The notes under the pieces: model-generated
Database searches by the model: none
What the model was told of the DNA's origin: nothing
The model's input: the letters and a program-made list of their open reading frames with translations, nothing else
Shown here: positions 1 through 8,661 of the stretch, piece by piece
Numbering within the stretch: position 1 is the first letter of the stretch
Layout: every line of letters starts with the position of its first letter
From: Bradyrhizobium quebecense
Lineage (GTDB): Bacteria > Pseudomonadota > Alphaproteobacteria > Rhizobiales > Xanthobacteraceae
Length of the DNA: 64,000 nucleotides
Assembly (NCBI RefSeq): GCF_013373795.3
Contig: NZ_CP088022.1
Span: 4,030,001-4,094,000, forward strand
Reading direction: 5' to 3'
Made by a program: the position numbers and the translations under genes

Positions 1-363
1 CACGAACGCGTCGACCTCCATGATCTTGTTACCGAGATGCCAGAGTTGGCGCGAGACGCGGGTCTGGCCGCGGCGCAGCGCTTCACGGTTCGCCGCGTCG
101 GGATCGCGAAACTCCTGCCACAGCCAGCGCCGTGCCCCGGTGAAGACGCGCGAGGTGTGCGGGCGCAGCCGCTCGCGCGCGACACGATCGCAATCGCGCT
201 CGCCGTCCTCGGTCATGCCGATCGGGATATCGATTCCGGCACGATCGAACGGACGCGCCAGCGCATCCGCGATATCGCCGTGAAAGGAAATCGTGCGCTG
301 GTCGCCGTCGATGGTGACGGCGACCCAGCCTCTGGAAAATCCGTCGAGGCCGATTGCCCTCAA
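1..363 (-). CDS. DUF429 family protein, 3' end beyond window
   Basis: The reverse strand reads openly from a TTG at 363 to the window edge, about 121 codons. The start [11 protein letters not shown], then GIDIPIGM and a later SRVF/W-rich stretch, match the RNase H-like DUF429 family (predicted nucleases of unknown substrate). The TTG overlaps the TGA stop of the upstream fumarate hydratase gene, so the two are translationally coupled. The start is inferred from that overlap; no ATG is available at a suitable place. The C-terminal half lies outside the window. Family call is by motif memory only. Confidence 0.7.
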   Translation of the reverse strand, partial: MRAIGLDGFSRGWVAVTIDGDQRTISFHGDIADALARPFDRAGIDIPIGMTEDGERDCDRVARERLRPHTSRVFTGARRWLWQEFRDPDAANREALRRGQTRVSRQLWHLGNKIMEVDAFV

Positions 364-2015
364 CCCAGATTCAATTCCTTGAAAAAGTCATTGCCCTTGT
401 CATCGATGATGATGAAGGCCGGGAAGTCGACCACCTCGATGCGCCAGATCGCTTCCATGCCGAGCTCGGGATACTCGACCACCTCGACCTTCTTGATGCA
501 GTGCTCGGCGAGATTCGCTGCCGCGCCGCCGATCGAGCCGAGATAGAAGCCGCCGTGCTTCTTGCAGGCCTCGCGCACCGCGACCGCGCGGTTGCCTTTG
601 GCGACCATCACCATCGATCCGCCCGCGGCCTGGAACTGGTCGACGAAGGAATCCATGCGGCCGGCGGTGGTCGGGCCGAACGCGCCGGAGGCGTAGCCAT
701 CGGGCGTCTTGGCGGGGCCGGCATAATACACCGGGTGGTTCTTGAAATAGTCCGGCAGCGGCTCGCCCTTCTCCAGCCGCTCGCGCAGCTTGGCGTGGGC
801 GGAGTCGCGCGCCACGATCATGGTGCCGGTCATCGAGACGCGGGTCTTGATCGGATATTGCGACAGCGTCGCCAAGATCTCCTTCATCGGCTTGTTGAGG
901 TCGATCTTGACGACCTCGCCGCCGAGCGACTGCTCGACCGCGGGCAGATACTGCGCCGGATTGTGCTCGAGCTCCTCGAGATAGACGCCATCCCTGGTGA
1001 TCTTGCCGAGCACCTGGCGGTCCGCCGAGCAGGAGACGCCGAGCCCGATCGGCAGCGAGGCGCCGTGGCGCGGCATCCGGATCACGCGCACGTCGTGACA
1101 GAAATACTTGCCGCCGAACTGCGCGCCGACGCCGAGCGACTGCGTCATCTTGAGGATTTCCTGCTCCATCTCGAGGTCGCGGAATGCGTTGCCGTCGGCC
1201 GAGCCGTGGGCCGGCAGCGCGTCGAGATAGCGCGCCGAGGCGAGCTTCACGGTCTTCATGCAGAGCTCAGCCGAGGTGCCGCCGATCACGATCGCCAGGT
1301 GATAGGGCGGACAGGCCGCGGTGCCGAGCGTCAGCACCTTCTCCTTCAGGAAGGCGAGCAGCCGGTCCCTGGTCAGCACCGAGGGCGTCGCCTGGAACAG
1401 GAAGCTCTTGTTGGCGGAGCCGCCGCCCTTGGCCATGAACATGAACTTGTAGGCATCATCACCCTCGGCGTAGATCTCGCACTGCGCCGGCATGTTGTTG
1501 GCGGTGTTCTTCTCCTCGTACATCGACAGCGGCGCGACCTGCGAGTAGCGCAGATTGCGACGCAGATAGGCGTCGCGCGCGCCTTCGGAGAGCGCGGCCT
1601 CGTCGTCACCGTCGGTGATGACGTTGCAGCCCTTCTTGCCCATGATGATCGCGGTGCCGGTGTCCTGGCACATCGGCAGCACGCCGCCGGCCGCGATATT
1701 GGCGTTCTTCAGGAAATCAAATGCGACGAACTTGTCGTTGTCGCTGGCTTCCTTGTCCTCGAGGATCGAACGCAGCTGCTTCAAATGGCCCGGCCGCAGA
1801 TAGTGGTTGATATCGCCGAAGGCGGCCTCGGAGAGCGCCCGCAGCGCCTCCCGCGACACCACCAGCATGTCCTTGCCCAACACCTTCTCGACCCGGACGC
1901 CCTCGCTCGTCACCTTCTTGTAGGGTGTCGTGTCGGCACCCAGCGGGAACAGCGGGGTGTGCTTGTAGGGCGGAACGGGCTTCTGCTGGTCGGGGAAGGC
2001 GGAGGGGGCGTTCAT
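360..2015 (-). CDS. Class I (iron-sulfur) fumarate hydratase
   Basis: A 551-residue protein of the single-chain class I fumarase type, catalysing fumarate to L-malate in the TCA cycle with an oxygen-sensitive 4Fe-4S cluster. Class I features include the N-terminal alpha-like region with MCQDTGTAI (cluster Cys), a second conserved Cys in [12 protein letters not shown], and a beta-like C-terminal part ending near [13 protein letters not shown]. Length matches the usual 500-550 residues. The ATG at 2015 follows a GAGCAGC purine stretch. The DUF429 gene overlaps its stop codon. It is intact and cytoplasmic; the chance that it acts on another hydroxy acid is small. Confidence 0.93.
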   Translation of the reverse strand: MNAPSAFPDQQKPVPPYKHTPLFPLGADTTPYKKVTSEGVRVEKVLGKDMLVVSREALRALSEAAFGDINHYLRPGHLKQLRSILEDKEASDNDKFVAFDFLKNANIAAGGVLPMCQDTGTAIIMGKKGCNVITDGDDEAALSEGARDAYLRRNLRYSQVAPLSMYEEKNTANNMPAQCEIYAEGDDAYKFMFMAKGGGSANKSFLFQATPSVLTRDRLLAFLKEKVLTLGTAACPPYHLAIVIGGTSAELCMKTVKLASARYLDALPAHGSADGNAFRDLEMEQEILKMTQSLGVGAQFGGKYFCHDVRVIRMPRHGASLPIGLGVSCSADRQVLGKITRDGVYLEELEHNPAQYLPAVEQSLGGEVVKIDLNKPMKEILATLSQYPIKTRVSMTGTMIVARDSAHAKLRERLEKGEPLPDYFKNHPVYYAGPAKTPDGYASGAFGPTTAGRMDSFVDQFQAAGGSMVMVAKGNRAVAVREACKKHGGFYLGSIGGAAANLAEHCIKKVEVVEYPELGMEAIWRIEVVDFPAFIIIDDKGNDFFKELNLG

Positions 2016-2248
2016 GAGCTGCTCTTTGGGCTTGCAGGTCGGGTTCGAAAGGCCGGTCCGGCCGCGCGGCCGCCGGAATGTAGAGCCGTTCTAAGCTTTT
2101 TTCGGACAAAGGAAAGGGAAGCCGGCCGCCTTCCAGCCATGCACGGGACCGGCAATCCGCGTGCTATGCTTCATCCCTCCGTAATCTCTGGTTGCCACAA
2201 CGCTTCAGCGATCCGCGAAACCACCAAGGAAGCCATCAGGAGACCATC

Positions 2249-2566
2249 ATGAAGACAGCGCTTTTGATCTGGTTCGCGGCGCTGGCCTTGTTGATCGCGG
2301 TCCCGACCGGCGTCGATGCGGCCCGCCTCGGCAAGCCATGCGGCGGCCTAGCCGGCGTTCAATGCAGCCGTGTCGGTCAGTTCTGCCAGTTCAAACCAGG
2401 ACAGTGTGGCCGCTTCGACCAGACCGGCACCTGCGCATTCCGGCCGACGATCTGCAACAAGATCTTCAAGCCGGTGTGCGGCTGCGACGGCAAGACCTAT
2501 GGCAATGATTGCGAGCGCCGCGCCGCGGGAGCCTCCAAGGCGCAGGACGGCAAGTGCGCATCCTGA
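2249..2566 (+). CDS. Small exported Kazal-type protease inhibitor-like protein
   Basis: A 105-residue protein with a signal peptide (hydrophobic residues 4-20, cleavage near GVDAA) and a Cys-rich mature part. The C-terminal PVCGCDGKTYGNDCE followed by a final Cys is the Kazal core, known for inhibition of serine proteases. The ATG at 2249 is preceded by AGGAGA at a good distance; an upstream in-frame start at 2192 is less likely because it would put residues before the signal. Eight or more cysteines in the mature part suggest disulfides in the periplasm or outside the cell. The protease target is unknown. Confidence 0.8.
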   Translation: MKTALLIWFAALALLIAVPTGVDAARLGKPCGGLAGVQCSRVGQFCQFKPGQCGRFDQTGTCAFRPTICNKIFKPVCGCDGKTYGNDCERRAAGASKAQDGKCAS

Positions 2567-2641
2567 CGGATCGGCCGTATTGACGCGCTGCGCGGGAGCC
2601 TGCATGTAACTTCGCGTATTTTCATACCGCGGGGGTATTTC

Positions 2642-3133
2642 GTGACAGCACCGTTGCGCCGACGCTTTGCCTTGAGCATCCGCTCTTTCATGCCGGCCGC
2701 GCTGATCGCGCTGGCGACAGCCTTCACTGCCGCGCCTGCGCATGCCGATCCCTGCGAGGACATCGCCAAGCAGCTCGCCGGTCAGATCGACGGGCTGAAG
2801 GTCAACTTCAGCGCCGCCAACATCACCTACCTCACACATCCGGCGGCGAAGGAATTGTCGCTCGGCTGCCGCGGAAAGGACTATTCGATCGAGCTCTTTG
2901 CCAAGACCGATCGCAAGATGAAGCCCGAGTTTTTCAACCTGGTCGGCTCCGCCACCGCGCTGGTCTTCACCGTGCCGAAGGACGACGCCGCCACCGGCAC
3001 CTCGCGCTGCCTGAAACGCATGGGCATCCTGCGCGGCAACACCATCACGATGCGCTATCGCCGCCTCAGCCTCGAATGCACGCGCAACCGGACCGACGCC
3101 TCGATCACGGTCCGGCGCGGAAAGAACGAGTGA
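2642..3133 (+). CDS. Exported protein of unknown function
   Basis: A 163-residue protein with a clear signal peptide (hydrophobic run around residues 18-30, cleavage after APAHA). Mature part has four cysteines (DPCED, LGCRG, SRCLK, LECTR) that could form two disulfides. The start is a GTG after a GGGGG tract; an in-frame ATG at 2690 would still leave a hydrophobic leader. I do not recognise a family. It sits 75 bases after the Kazal gene on the same strand, and both are small Cys-containing secreted proteins, so co-expression is possible. Confidence 0.65.
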   Translation: MTAPLRRRFALSIRSFMPAALIALATAFTAAPAHADPCEDIAKQLAGQIDGLKVNFSAANITYLTHPAAKELSLGCRGKDYSIELFAKTDRKMKPEFFNLVGSATALVFTVPKDDAATGTSRCLKRMGILRGNTITMRYRRLSLECTRNRTDASITVRRGKNE

Positions 3134-3137
3134 TCCG

Positions 3138-3581
3138 TCAGGCTTCCGCGGCGACCCGTCCGATCGCATCGACGATCTTGCCCCAGCCCGAGCTCATCAT
3201 GTCGAAGGCGTAGCGGTTGCCGGGGAAGACGAAGCCGTCATGCACCATGCGGACCTGCGTGCCGCCCTCGACGGGCGTCAGCGTCCGGGTGACGACCGAG
3301 TCGAGCTTCGAGCCGAATTCCGGATTGGTGTCGGCGCCCCCCTTCCAGGAATAGCGCAGCAGGCGCGGCGGATCGCAGTCCAGCACCTCGCAATGCACGA
3401 CACCGTCCCAGTCGCCGATCGGCCGCGTGCGGAAATTGAAGCGGTGTCCGACGCTCGGCTGAAAATCGTTCGGCATCAGCCATTTCATCAGCAAGTCGCT
3501 CGTGGTCAGCGTCCGCCAGATCTTGTCGGCGGCATAAGGCAGCACCTTCTCGACCGTGATCGCGTGCGTCTCACCCATCAC
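3138..3581 (-). CDS. SRPBCC (AHSA1/START-like) protein
   Basis: A 147-residue protein with the AHSA1-type pattern: VEKVLPYAADKIWRTLT at the N-terminus, WLMPNDFQPSVGHRFNF, a central LLRYSWKGG and a C-terminal amphipathic helix. The fold makes a deep hydrophobic pocket; ligand unknown. Its ATG overlaps the stop of the ArsR regulator gene upstream by four bases, a typical two-gene operon in which the regulator controls the SRPBCC protein. A second such pair lies at 41447-42198 in this window. It ends five bases from the convergent exported-protein gene. Confidence 0.85.
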   Translation of the reverse strand: MMGETHAITVEKVLPYAADKIWRTLTTSDLLMKWLMPNDFQPSVGHRFNFRTRPIGDWDGVVHCEVLDCDPPRLLRYSWKGGADTNPEFGSKLDSVVTRTLTPVEGGTQVRMVHDGFVFPGNRYAFDMMSSGWGKIVDAIGRVAAEA

Positions 3582-3904
3582 TCACTCTCCTTCAACAACC
3601 GTTCCAGATTTGCGAAGCGCTCGGCCCAGAACGTCTCGTAATGGCCGAGCCAGTCGATCAGCGGGCTGAGCCCCTTCGGCGCGACGCGATAATGGATGTG
3701 CCGGCCCTCGCGCCGCTCGGCGACGAGGCCGGCATCGCGCAGCGCGCGCAGATGCTGCGACACCGCCGGCTGCGACACCTTGGAGCCCTGCACCAGCCCG
3801 GTCGCGGCGACCTCCCCTTCCCGGATGATCCGCTCGAACACCGCTCGCCGCGTCGGGTCCGCGAGGGTCTTGAGCACATTGGTCAGCTGCACGGCGGCGG
3901 TCAT
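3578..3904 (-). CDS. ArsR/SmtB family transcriptional regulator
   Basis: A 108-residue winged-helix protein: LADPTRRAVFERI, then the recognition helix region SKVSQPAVSQHLRAL and the wing RREGRHIHYRV. No metal-binding Cys cluster (no ELCVCD) is visible, so it is probably a non-metal sensing ArsR of the type coupled to SRPBCC proteins. The translated region begins with ATG at 3904, eight bases from a perfect 18-base palindrome that is probably its own operator. The stop overlaps the SRPBCC start. Autorepression is inferred from the palindrome position. Confidence 0.88.
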   Translation of the reverse strand: MTAAVQLTNVLKTLADPTRRAVFERIIREGEVAATGLVQGSKVSQPAVSQHLRALRDAGLVAERREGRHIHYRVAPKGLSPLIDWLGHYETFWAERFANLERLLKESE

Positions 3905-3911
3905 AGAAATA

Positions 3912-3929
3912 TATAAGCAATTGCTTATA
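3912..3929. promoter_or_regulatory. Candidate ArsR operator, perfect palindrome
   Basis: TATAAGCAATTGCTTATA is a perfect 18-base palindrome, A/T-rich in a GC-rich region, just upstream of the ArsR start codon. Size, symmetry and place suit a winged-helix dimer binding over the promoter. Direct binding is inferred. Confidence 0.75.
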
Positions 3930-4060
3930 CGAATGTCAATGCAGAGACGATGCAGTCGCGGCGCAGGAACACCTCGCCTGCTCCGAAAGTTGATGACTGC
4001 GGTCGCATGTTTGCCGGAAAAAGGGTGCGATAATCGCGGCTGGAATCACGGAGCCCGCCC

Positions 4061-4735
4061 ATGATCGCAAAGCTCCTCCTGCAGAACACCTTCTTCGTCA
4101 TCGCCATGGCCGCGCTGCTGTTTGCCTTCGCCGGCACCCTGCACTGGCCCGGCGCGTGGGCCTATCTGATCGCCTCGGCGCTGATCGGCCCGGCCTGCGG
4201 GCTATGGCTTGCCAAGGTCGATCCCGGCCTGCTGGCCGAGCGCATGCGCCTCACCGCGCGCGAGGGCCAGCCCGCCGAGGACAAGCGCTTCATGCTGGTG
4301 TTCCTGGTCGTTGCCGTGCTGTGGTTCGTCGCGATGGGGCTGGATCGCCGGTTTGGCGGCGCCGATGCCGGCGTGGCGCTGATCTTGCTCGGCCTGGTGC
4401 TGTATCTGGCCTCGACCGTGCTGATCCTGTGGGTGTTCCGCACCAATTCGTTCGCCGCGCCGGTCGTGAAGGTGCAGACCGAGCGCCACCATCACGTGAT
4501 CTCGACCGGTCCTTACGCGCTGGTGCGCCATCCGATGTATACGAGCGTGATGCTGTTCTTCATCGGCGTGCCGCTGACGCTCGGCTCCTGGTGGGGCCTT
4601 GCCTTCGTGCCGGTGTTCTTCGTGATGTTCGCGATCCGCACCGGGATCGAGGAGCGCACGCTGGTGGCGGGATTGTCAGGCTATGCCGACTATGCGGCAC
4701 GGGTGCGCTATCGCCTCGTGCCTGGACTGTGGTGA
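4061..4735 (+). CDS. Isoprenylcysteine carboxyl methyltransferase-like membrane protein
   Basis: A 224-residue integral membrane protein with about five hydrophobic segments. The C-terminal half carries the ICMT/PEMT pattern: HHHVISTGPYALVRHPMYTS, a membrane hairpin, then a Glu-rich IEERTL segment, which together form the S-adenosylmethionine pocket in this superfamily. The bacterial substrate is not known; isoprenylated proteins are not expected, so a lipid or small-molecule methyl acceptor is more likely. ATG at 4061 is chosen since the hydrophobic N-terminus starts there. Followed nine bases later by the GFA gene. Confidence 0.82.
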   Translation: MIAKLLLQNTFFVIAMAALLFAFAGTLHWPGAWAYLIASALIGPACGLWLAKVDPGLLAERMRLTAREGQPAEDKRFMLVFLVVAVLWFVAMGLDRRFGGADAGVALILLGLVLYLASTVLILWVFRTNSFAAPVVKVQTERHHHVISTGPYALVRHPMYTSVMLFFIGVPLTLGSWWGLAFVPVFFVMFAIRTGIEERTLVAGLSGYADYAARVRYRLVPGLW

Positions 4736-4744
4736 GGGACCGTC

Positions 4745-5104
4745 ATGGCAGAGAGCAAGACCTACACCGGCGGCTGCCATTGCGGCCAGGTGCGCTTCGA
4801 ATGCACCACCGACATGGCGATGGTGACCGCCTGCAACTGCTCGATCTGCACCAAGAAGGGCCTGCACTTCGTGTTCATGCCGCCATCGAGCTTCCAGCTC
4901 CGCGCCGGCGCCGAGAACCTGAAGGAGTATCTGTTCAACCGCCACGCGATCCGCCACCAGCTCTGCGTCGATTGCGGCGTCGACGTGTTCGCGCGCGGCA
5001 AGAAGCCCGATGGTACCGACATCATCGCGCTCAATATCAACTGCATCGACGGCATCGACCTGTCGAAGATCGCGATGACGCCGGTGGACGGCCGGAATCG
5101 ATAG
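4745..5104 (+). CDS. GFA family (glutathione-dependent formaldehyde-activating-like) protein
   Basis: A 119-residue zinc protein with the GFA cysteine pattern: GGCHCGQVRFEC, then CNCSICTKKG, and later CVDCGVDVF. Family members of this size (the Mss4-like fold) bind one structural and often one catalytic zinc. The founding member was proposed to help form S-hydroxymethylglutathione, but most homologues have no proven reaction. It starts nine bases after the methyltransferase-like gene and is probably co-transcribed. A dispersed inverted repeat follows and may act as its transcription end. Confidence 0.85.
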   Translation: MAESKTYTGGCHCGQVRFECTTDMAMVTACNCSICTKKGLHFVFMPPSSFQLRAGAENLKEYLFNRHAIRHQLCVDCGVDVFARGKKPDGTDIIALNINCIDGIDLSKIAMTPVDGRNR

Positions 5105-5121
5105 AACTCACCGCCCACATC

Positions 5122-5215
5122 CGTCATGCCCGGGCTTGACCCGGGCATCCATCATCTGGAGACGTGGATGGTCGGGTCATCTAGCGCGAAGACGCGCTTC
5201 TGCCCGACCATGACG
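5122..5215. repeat. Dispersed palindromic intergenic repeat
   Basis: The stretch begins CGTCATGCCCGGGC and ends GCCCGACCATGACG, so the ends are imperfect inverted repeats, and it contains an internal TGCCCGGG/CCCGGGCA hairpin. It fills the gap between two convergent genes. Elements starting with CGTCATGCCCGGGCTTG recur across Bradyrhizobium genomes (recalled knowledge). Could also serve as a terminator. Confidence 0.65.
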
Positions 5216-5241
5216 AGAGCAGCAGGACTGCCCACAAGCGA

Positions 5242-5948
5242 TTACAAATCCAGGGCCTTGTAGCGCCGGAAAATCCCCTCCTCGTTGAACGGAATCCGTC
5301 GCTCGCTGGCCAGATAGGTCTTGATGTTCGGCCGCTCGGCGACGCGATCGCGCAGCGCGATCAGGCGCGGCACCTTTTTCTCGAACGCGGCCATCCGCTT
5401 CGGAAACGCGTAGCGCAGGCCTTCCACGATCTGGAACAACGACAGATCGGCGTAGGTCAGCCGGCGTCCGGTGACGAAGCCGCCGCCATTGGCCCGCACA
5501 AGATCCTCGAAATAGCCGAGATATTTCGGCACCCGCGATTTCCAGAACTCTTCCGTGCGCTTCTTCGCCGGCGCCTTCTGGTCCTCGTAATACACCGACG
5601 GACCGAGCGGGTGATGGGTGTCGTGGATTTCCAGCACCAGGTCCGCAATCGTCAATTGCAGCTCGTGCACCCAGAGCTTCCCACCTTCCGCCTTCGGCGC
5701 GAGGCCATGGCGCGCGCCGAGATAGAGCAGGATGTTGGCGGTCTGCCCGATCACGAGCTGGCCGGCCTTGAGGAACGGCGGCGCAAAGGGCGGCGTACCC
5801 TTATGCGCGTCCATGATCTTCATCATGGCGCCGGTGCCGCCCTTGCCGCGCGCGACATCGGTATATTCAGCCCCGCATCCTCGAGCGCGAGGCGGACATA
5901 TTCGCCGCGGCCCTGGATCATCGGCCAGTAGTAAAGCTGATAGTGCAT
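5242..5948 (-). pseudogene. Glutathione S-transferase with an N-terminal frameshift
   Basis: The C-terminal 210 codons encode a clear GST (thioredoxin-fold end GQTANILLYLGARHGL, then the all-helical domain with LTYADLSLFQIVEGL). The natural start is ATG at 5948, reading MHYQLYYWPMIQGRGEYVRL, the proper GST strand with the catalytic Tyr area. That frame is lost at a run of four C (plus strand, 5871-5874): adding one base would restore a continuous reading into AEYTDVARGKGG. Without it the downstream frame is open only from an upstream GTG at 5952, giving a nonsense N-terminus. Either a real null mutation in a homopolymer or a sequencing error. Confidence 0.8.
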
Positions 5949-6101
5949 GCACTTACCTCCACAAACTTCACCGCATCGCTTTGCTTCACCGTGATCGTAG
6001 CCGTGCCACGGTCAGATCGTCCACCGCCCACCGCGCGTCTGTCCGAACCGCGCGGAGACTGCTAAGGTTCCAGCGTCGAATCTTCGATGAAGGATCAACT
6101 T

Positions 6102-6497
6102 ATGGCGGACGACAAGAAGAAGCGGGGCGCGCAAGATCGCGCTCTGATCGCGTTGAGCGAGTCCTACGAAGTTGCGTACTGGTCCAAGAAGTTCAAGGTC
6201 ACACCGGCAAAGCTCAAGGCCGCCGTCAAGAAGGTCGGGCATTCCGCCAAGAAGGTGGAAGCCCATTTCAAGGAGCAGCGGCACATGGCCGCCGACCGCG
6301 CGCGGATCGCGATCAGCGAGCCCTACGAGGTCCGCTACTGGTCGAAGAAGTTCAAGGTGACCCCTGCCCGCCTCAAGGCCGCGGTGGCCGAGGTCGGACA
6401 TTCCTCGAAGAAGGTCGCGGCCCATTTCGCGGCAAAGAAGAAAACCGCGAAGAAGAAGAAAACCGCCAAGAAGGCCGCTAAGCGCAAGAAGAGTTGA
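6102..6497 (+). CDS. DUF3606 protein with two tandem repeats and a Lys-rich tail
   Basis: A 131-residue basic protein with two copies of the same 45-60 residue unit: YEVAYWSKKFKVTPAKLKAAV with GHSAKKVEAHF, and YEVRYWSKKFKVTPARLKAAV with GHSSKKVAAHF. This matches DUF3606, found in many rhizobia, with no established function. The tail (last 25 residues) is nearly all Lys and Ala, like histone H1-type nucleoid proteins, so DNA or RNA binding is plausible. Start ATG 6102 is preferred over 6087 because AAGGA lies at the right distance before it. Confidence 0.8.
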   Translation: MADDKKKRGAQDRALIALSESYEVAYWSKKFKVTPAKLKAAVKKVGHSAKKVEAHFKEQRHMAADRARIAISEPYEVRYWSKKFKVTPARLKAAVAEVGHSSKKVAAHFAAKKKTAKKKKTAKKAAKRKKS

Positions 6498-6528
6498 GCG
6501 CGGTCGCCGGGAGGCACTAGTCTCGCCT

Positions 6529-6615
6529 CGTCATTGCGAACGAAGCGAAGCAATCCATCGCGCCCCGTGCGCTAAAATATGGATTGCTTCGTCGCTATCG
6601 CTCCTCGCAATGACG
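6529..6615. repeat. 87-base dispersed inverted repeat, copy 1
   Basis: Ends CGTCATTGCGA and TCGCAATGACG are inverted; inner arms GAAGCAATCCAT and ATGGATTGCTTC pair too. A second copy of the same 87-base length and the same arms lies at 41340-41426 in this window, differing mainly in the central loop. This is a non-autonomous, REP/MITE-like intergenic element; origin by transposition is inferred. Confidence 0.85.
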
Positions 6616-6630
6616 AGCCAATATATCCCC

Positions 6631-7308
6631 TCAATTCGCCGCGAAGCAGTACAGCAGACCGTCGCCGCCGGTGCTCTTCAGATCAGCTTGCGAGCAGCCG
6701 CCGTCAGGGCCGCGCGAGGGATGCGACGTGTTCCAGGATCTTGACGGCTCGTCATCGCGCAGGCCCTTGCGGTCGAAATGCCCGACCATGGCGGCGCCTT
6801 GCGTGCTGCTTGTCCAGTTCTTGCAGGTGCGGTCCTCGCCCGCCGCAAACGCCGTACCATCTGTCTGCGATCCCGTCAGCACGTCGTGACGGTTCGGCGT
6901 GTCACCGGCACCGTTGATGACTTCGCCCTTCTCGGACAGGGCGGTCTGCTTGGAGAGATTGTTGCCGGCGCTGTGCAGATCGGCGACGTCCTTGACGACC
7001 ACGACGCCCTTCACATTCTTCCACGGGCCCTTGCCGATGCGATCGCGCGCATTCACCGCGACCTGGCCGTTGGCCGCCTGGGTCGAGAGATAGGCGCGCC
7101 AGGTCTTCGGCGCACCGAAGCCCGCGGCCTGCGCCAGGGTCTGGCAATGATTGTCGGCGCCGGCGAGGCCGCCGAGGTTGCCGCCATTGCCGATGCCGTT
7201 GCTGGTCACGAAGAAGCTGGCGTCGGCGGTCTGCGCCGCGGCCGGCGGCGCGGCCATCACGACGAACGCAAGACAGGCGGGAACCGCGATTTGCGCAATG
7301 CTCTTCAT
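6631..7308 (-). CDS. Exported lectin-like (endostatin/C-type lectin fold) protein
   Basis: A 225-residue protein with a signal peptide (residues 1-25, cleavage after PPAAAQ). The mature part has the pattern of bacterial proteins called lectin or collagen NC10/endostatin-like: FFVTSNGIGNGGNLGGLAGAD, then CQTLAQAAG, WRAYLSTQ, a central NRHDVLTGSQTDGT, CKNWTSS and a terminal LLYCFAAN. Cys pairs fit the family disulfides. Ligand not known. ATG at 7308 is preceded by GGGAGAAAG, a strong ribosome site. It ends next to the 87-base repeat and has no obvious operon partner. Confidence 0.7.
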   Translation of the reverse strand: MKSIAQIAVPACLAFVVMAAPPAAAQTADASFFVTSNGIGNGGNLGGLAGADNHCQTLAQAAGFGAPKTWRAYLSTQAANGQVAVNARDRIGKGPWKNVKGVVVVKDVADLHSAGNNLSKQTALSEKGEVINGAGDTPNRHDVLTGSQTDGTAFAAGEDRTCKNWTSSTQGAAMVGHFDRKGLRDDEPSRSWNTSHPSRGPDGGCSQADLKSTGGDGLLYCFAAN

Positions 7309-7458
7309 CTCTTTCTCCCGATGGTTGGTTATGGTCCGCTCACATCAACCCGCTGCTCGTCCAGATATTCCGGCGCCGCGACACGCGAATGAAGCGCACA
7401 AAACGAAAGCGCCGCGGTTGATGCCGCGGCGCCTTGCATTGTCATGTCAGGCAATCGA

Positions 7459-8418
7459 TCAGTTGGTCTGCTGGATCGCCGAGAGCTCCCAATTGCCGCC
7501 ACGCTGGCGCACGAAGGTCCAAACCTCGGTGATCTCCTCCGGCTGCCCGCCGCTGACCTGGCGGCCGGTGCCGCGCTCCAGCATGGTGTCGACCAGCGCG
7601 TAGCGCATCGCGACCGTCGCATATTCGCTGTCGCCTTCACGCCATGCTTCCGCGAGATCGCCCTGCAAGAGCTTCACGTTGGACGTCTTGTTGGTGACGT
7701 TGCGCGCCTTGTTCTCCTCAAGATCCTTCGAGAAGTACGACACCATCTCCGGCGTCGCGAGCGTGTGCAGCTTCGCGATGTCCTCGTTCGACCACGCGGC
7801 CTGGATGTCGCCGAGCAACCGCTCGAACGTCTCGTAGTCACCGGGTGTGATCTCGACCGGCGCGTTCGATCCGCCGCCGAGGCCAAAGCCGAAGCCCGAA
7901 CGGGCATTGGCCTGCGGACCAGGGCCGACGTCGGGTCCGCCAGCGTAAGCGGCGGCCGGCGTATTGCGCCGCTGCCACCACGACATCGCGAGCCGGACCA
8001 CGAGCACGATCAGACCGATCTGCAGCAGCAGGCCGAGCATCGACGACAGGCCGCCGAGGCCCGAGAACAGGCCGCCGCCGAACAGCATGCCGAACAGGCC
8101 GGCGCCAAGGAAGCCCGCGGCCAGGCCGCCGAGCAGGCCGCGACCCATTCCGCCTCGGCCGAACAGGCCGCCGGAATTCGCCGCCGCCGGCGAGCCCATG
8201 CTGGGGCTACCAGGCTGGCTGAAGGTACGGTTCATCGGAGCAACCGAGCCCGGCGCGGTGCTGGTCGAGGGCGGCGCGGAGAATGTCCGCGAGCCGCGCG
8301 AGCCGCCGCCGCCAACGCGGGCGTCGGCCGCCGAAACGGTCATCATCACGGGCAGCGCCAGCGCCATCGCGACGGCGATCGCCCGGACAATTCCACGCGT
8401 GCGTTGCGAGAAATTCAT
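7459..8418 (-). CDS. Tim44-like domain protein with Gly-rich membrane segment
   Basis: A 319-residue protein. The N-terminus is a signal or anchor (residues 9-30), followed by a Ser/Gly-rich low-complexity part, a second hydrophobic Gly-rich stretch (GLFGRGGMGRGLLGGLAAGF to LLLQIGLIVLVVRLAM) and a C-terminal Tim44 domain of about 140 residues (ETFERLLGDIQAAWSNED). In bacteria such TimA/Tim44-like proteins are membrane-associated; role unclear. The ATG at 8418 has GAGGAAACC upstream; the longer in-frame start at 8466 lacks one. Intact and monocistronic. Confidence 0.82.
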   Translation of the reverse strand: MNFSQRTRGIVRAIAVAMALALPVMMTVSAADARVGGGGSRGSRTFSAPPSTSTAPGSVAPMNRTFSQPGSPSMGSPAAANSGGLFGRGGMGRGLLGGLAAGFLGAGLFGMLFGGGLFSGLGGLSSMLGLLLQIGLIVLVVRLAMSWWQRRNTPAAAYAGGPDVGPGPQANARSGFGFGLGGGSNAPVEITPGDYETFERLLGDIQAAWSNEDIAKLHTLATPEMVSYFSKDLEENKARNVTNKTSNVKLLQGDLAEAWREGDSEYATVAMRYALVDTMLERGTGRQVSGGQPEEITEVWTFVRQRGGNWELSAIQQTN

Positions 8419-8661
8419 GTTGGTTTCCTCAAAGGATTCCCCGGCATGGGGAAACGCCCCTAACATGGGCAGAGCCGGTCAAAAGTGAAGCGGGAAACGG
8501 GAACCGCGGCTGCGGCCCTCGGTCGCGGCGATGTGACACTATGGTCCTTGTGGATGCGACAGCGCGTCCTAGCGCGAGATGGGGCTCAGGTTCAACCGCG
8601 ACCGCATTGCAACATTGCCTGCTGCCCTGCGGGAAGCGAACAGGTGGCTCGTCACCCGGGC

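Noticed and set aside
354..2252. A 632-codon open frame on the plus strand over the fumarate hydratase gene
   Set aside because: It is antisense to a clear enzyme and rich in Arg, His and Leu, as expected for the reverse frame of a GC-rich gene.
6529..6615. Short inverted repeats as a CRISPR array
   Set aside because: There are only isolated copies with inverted arms and no regular spacers or cas genes.
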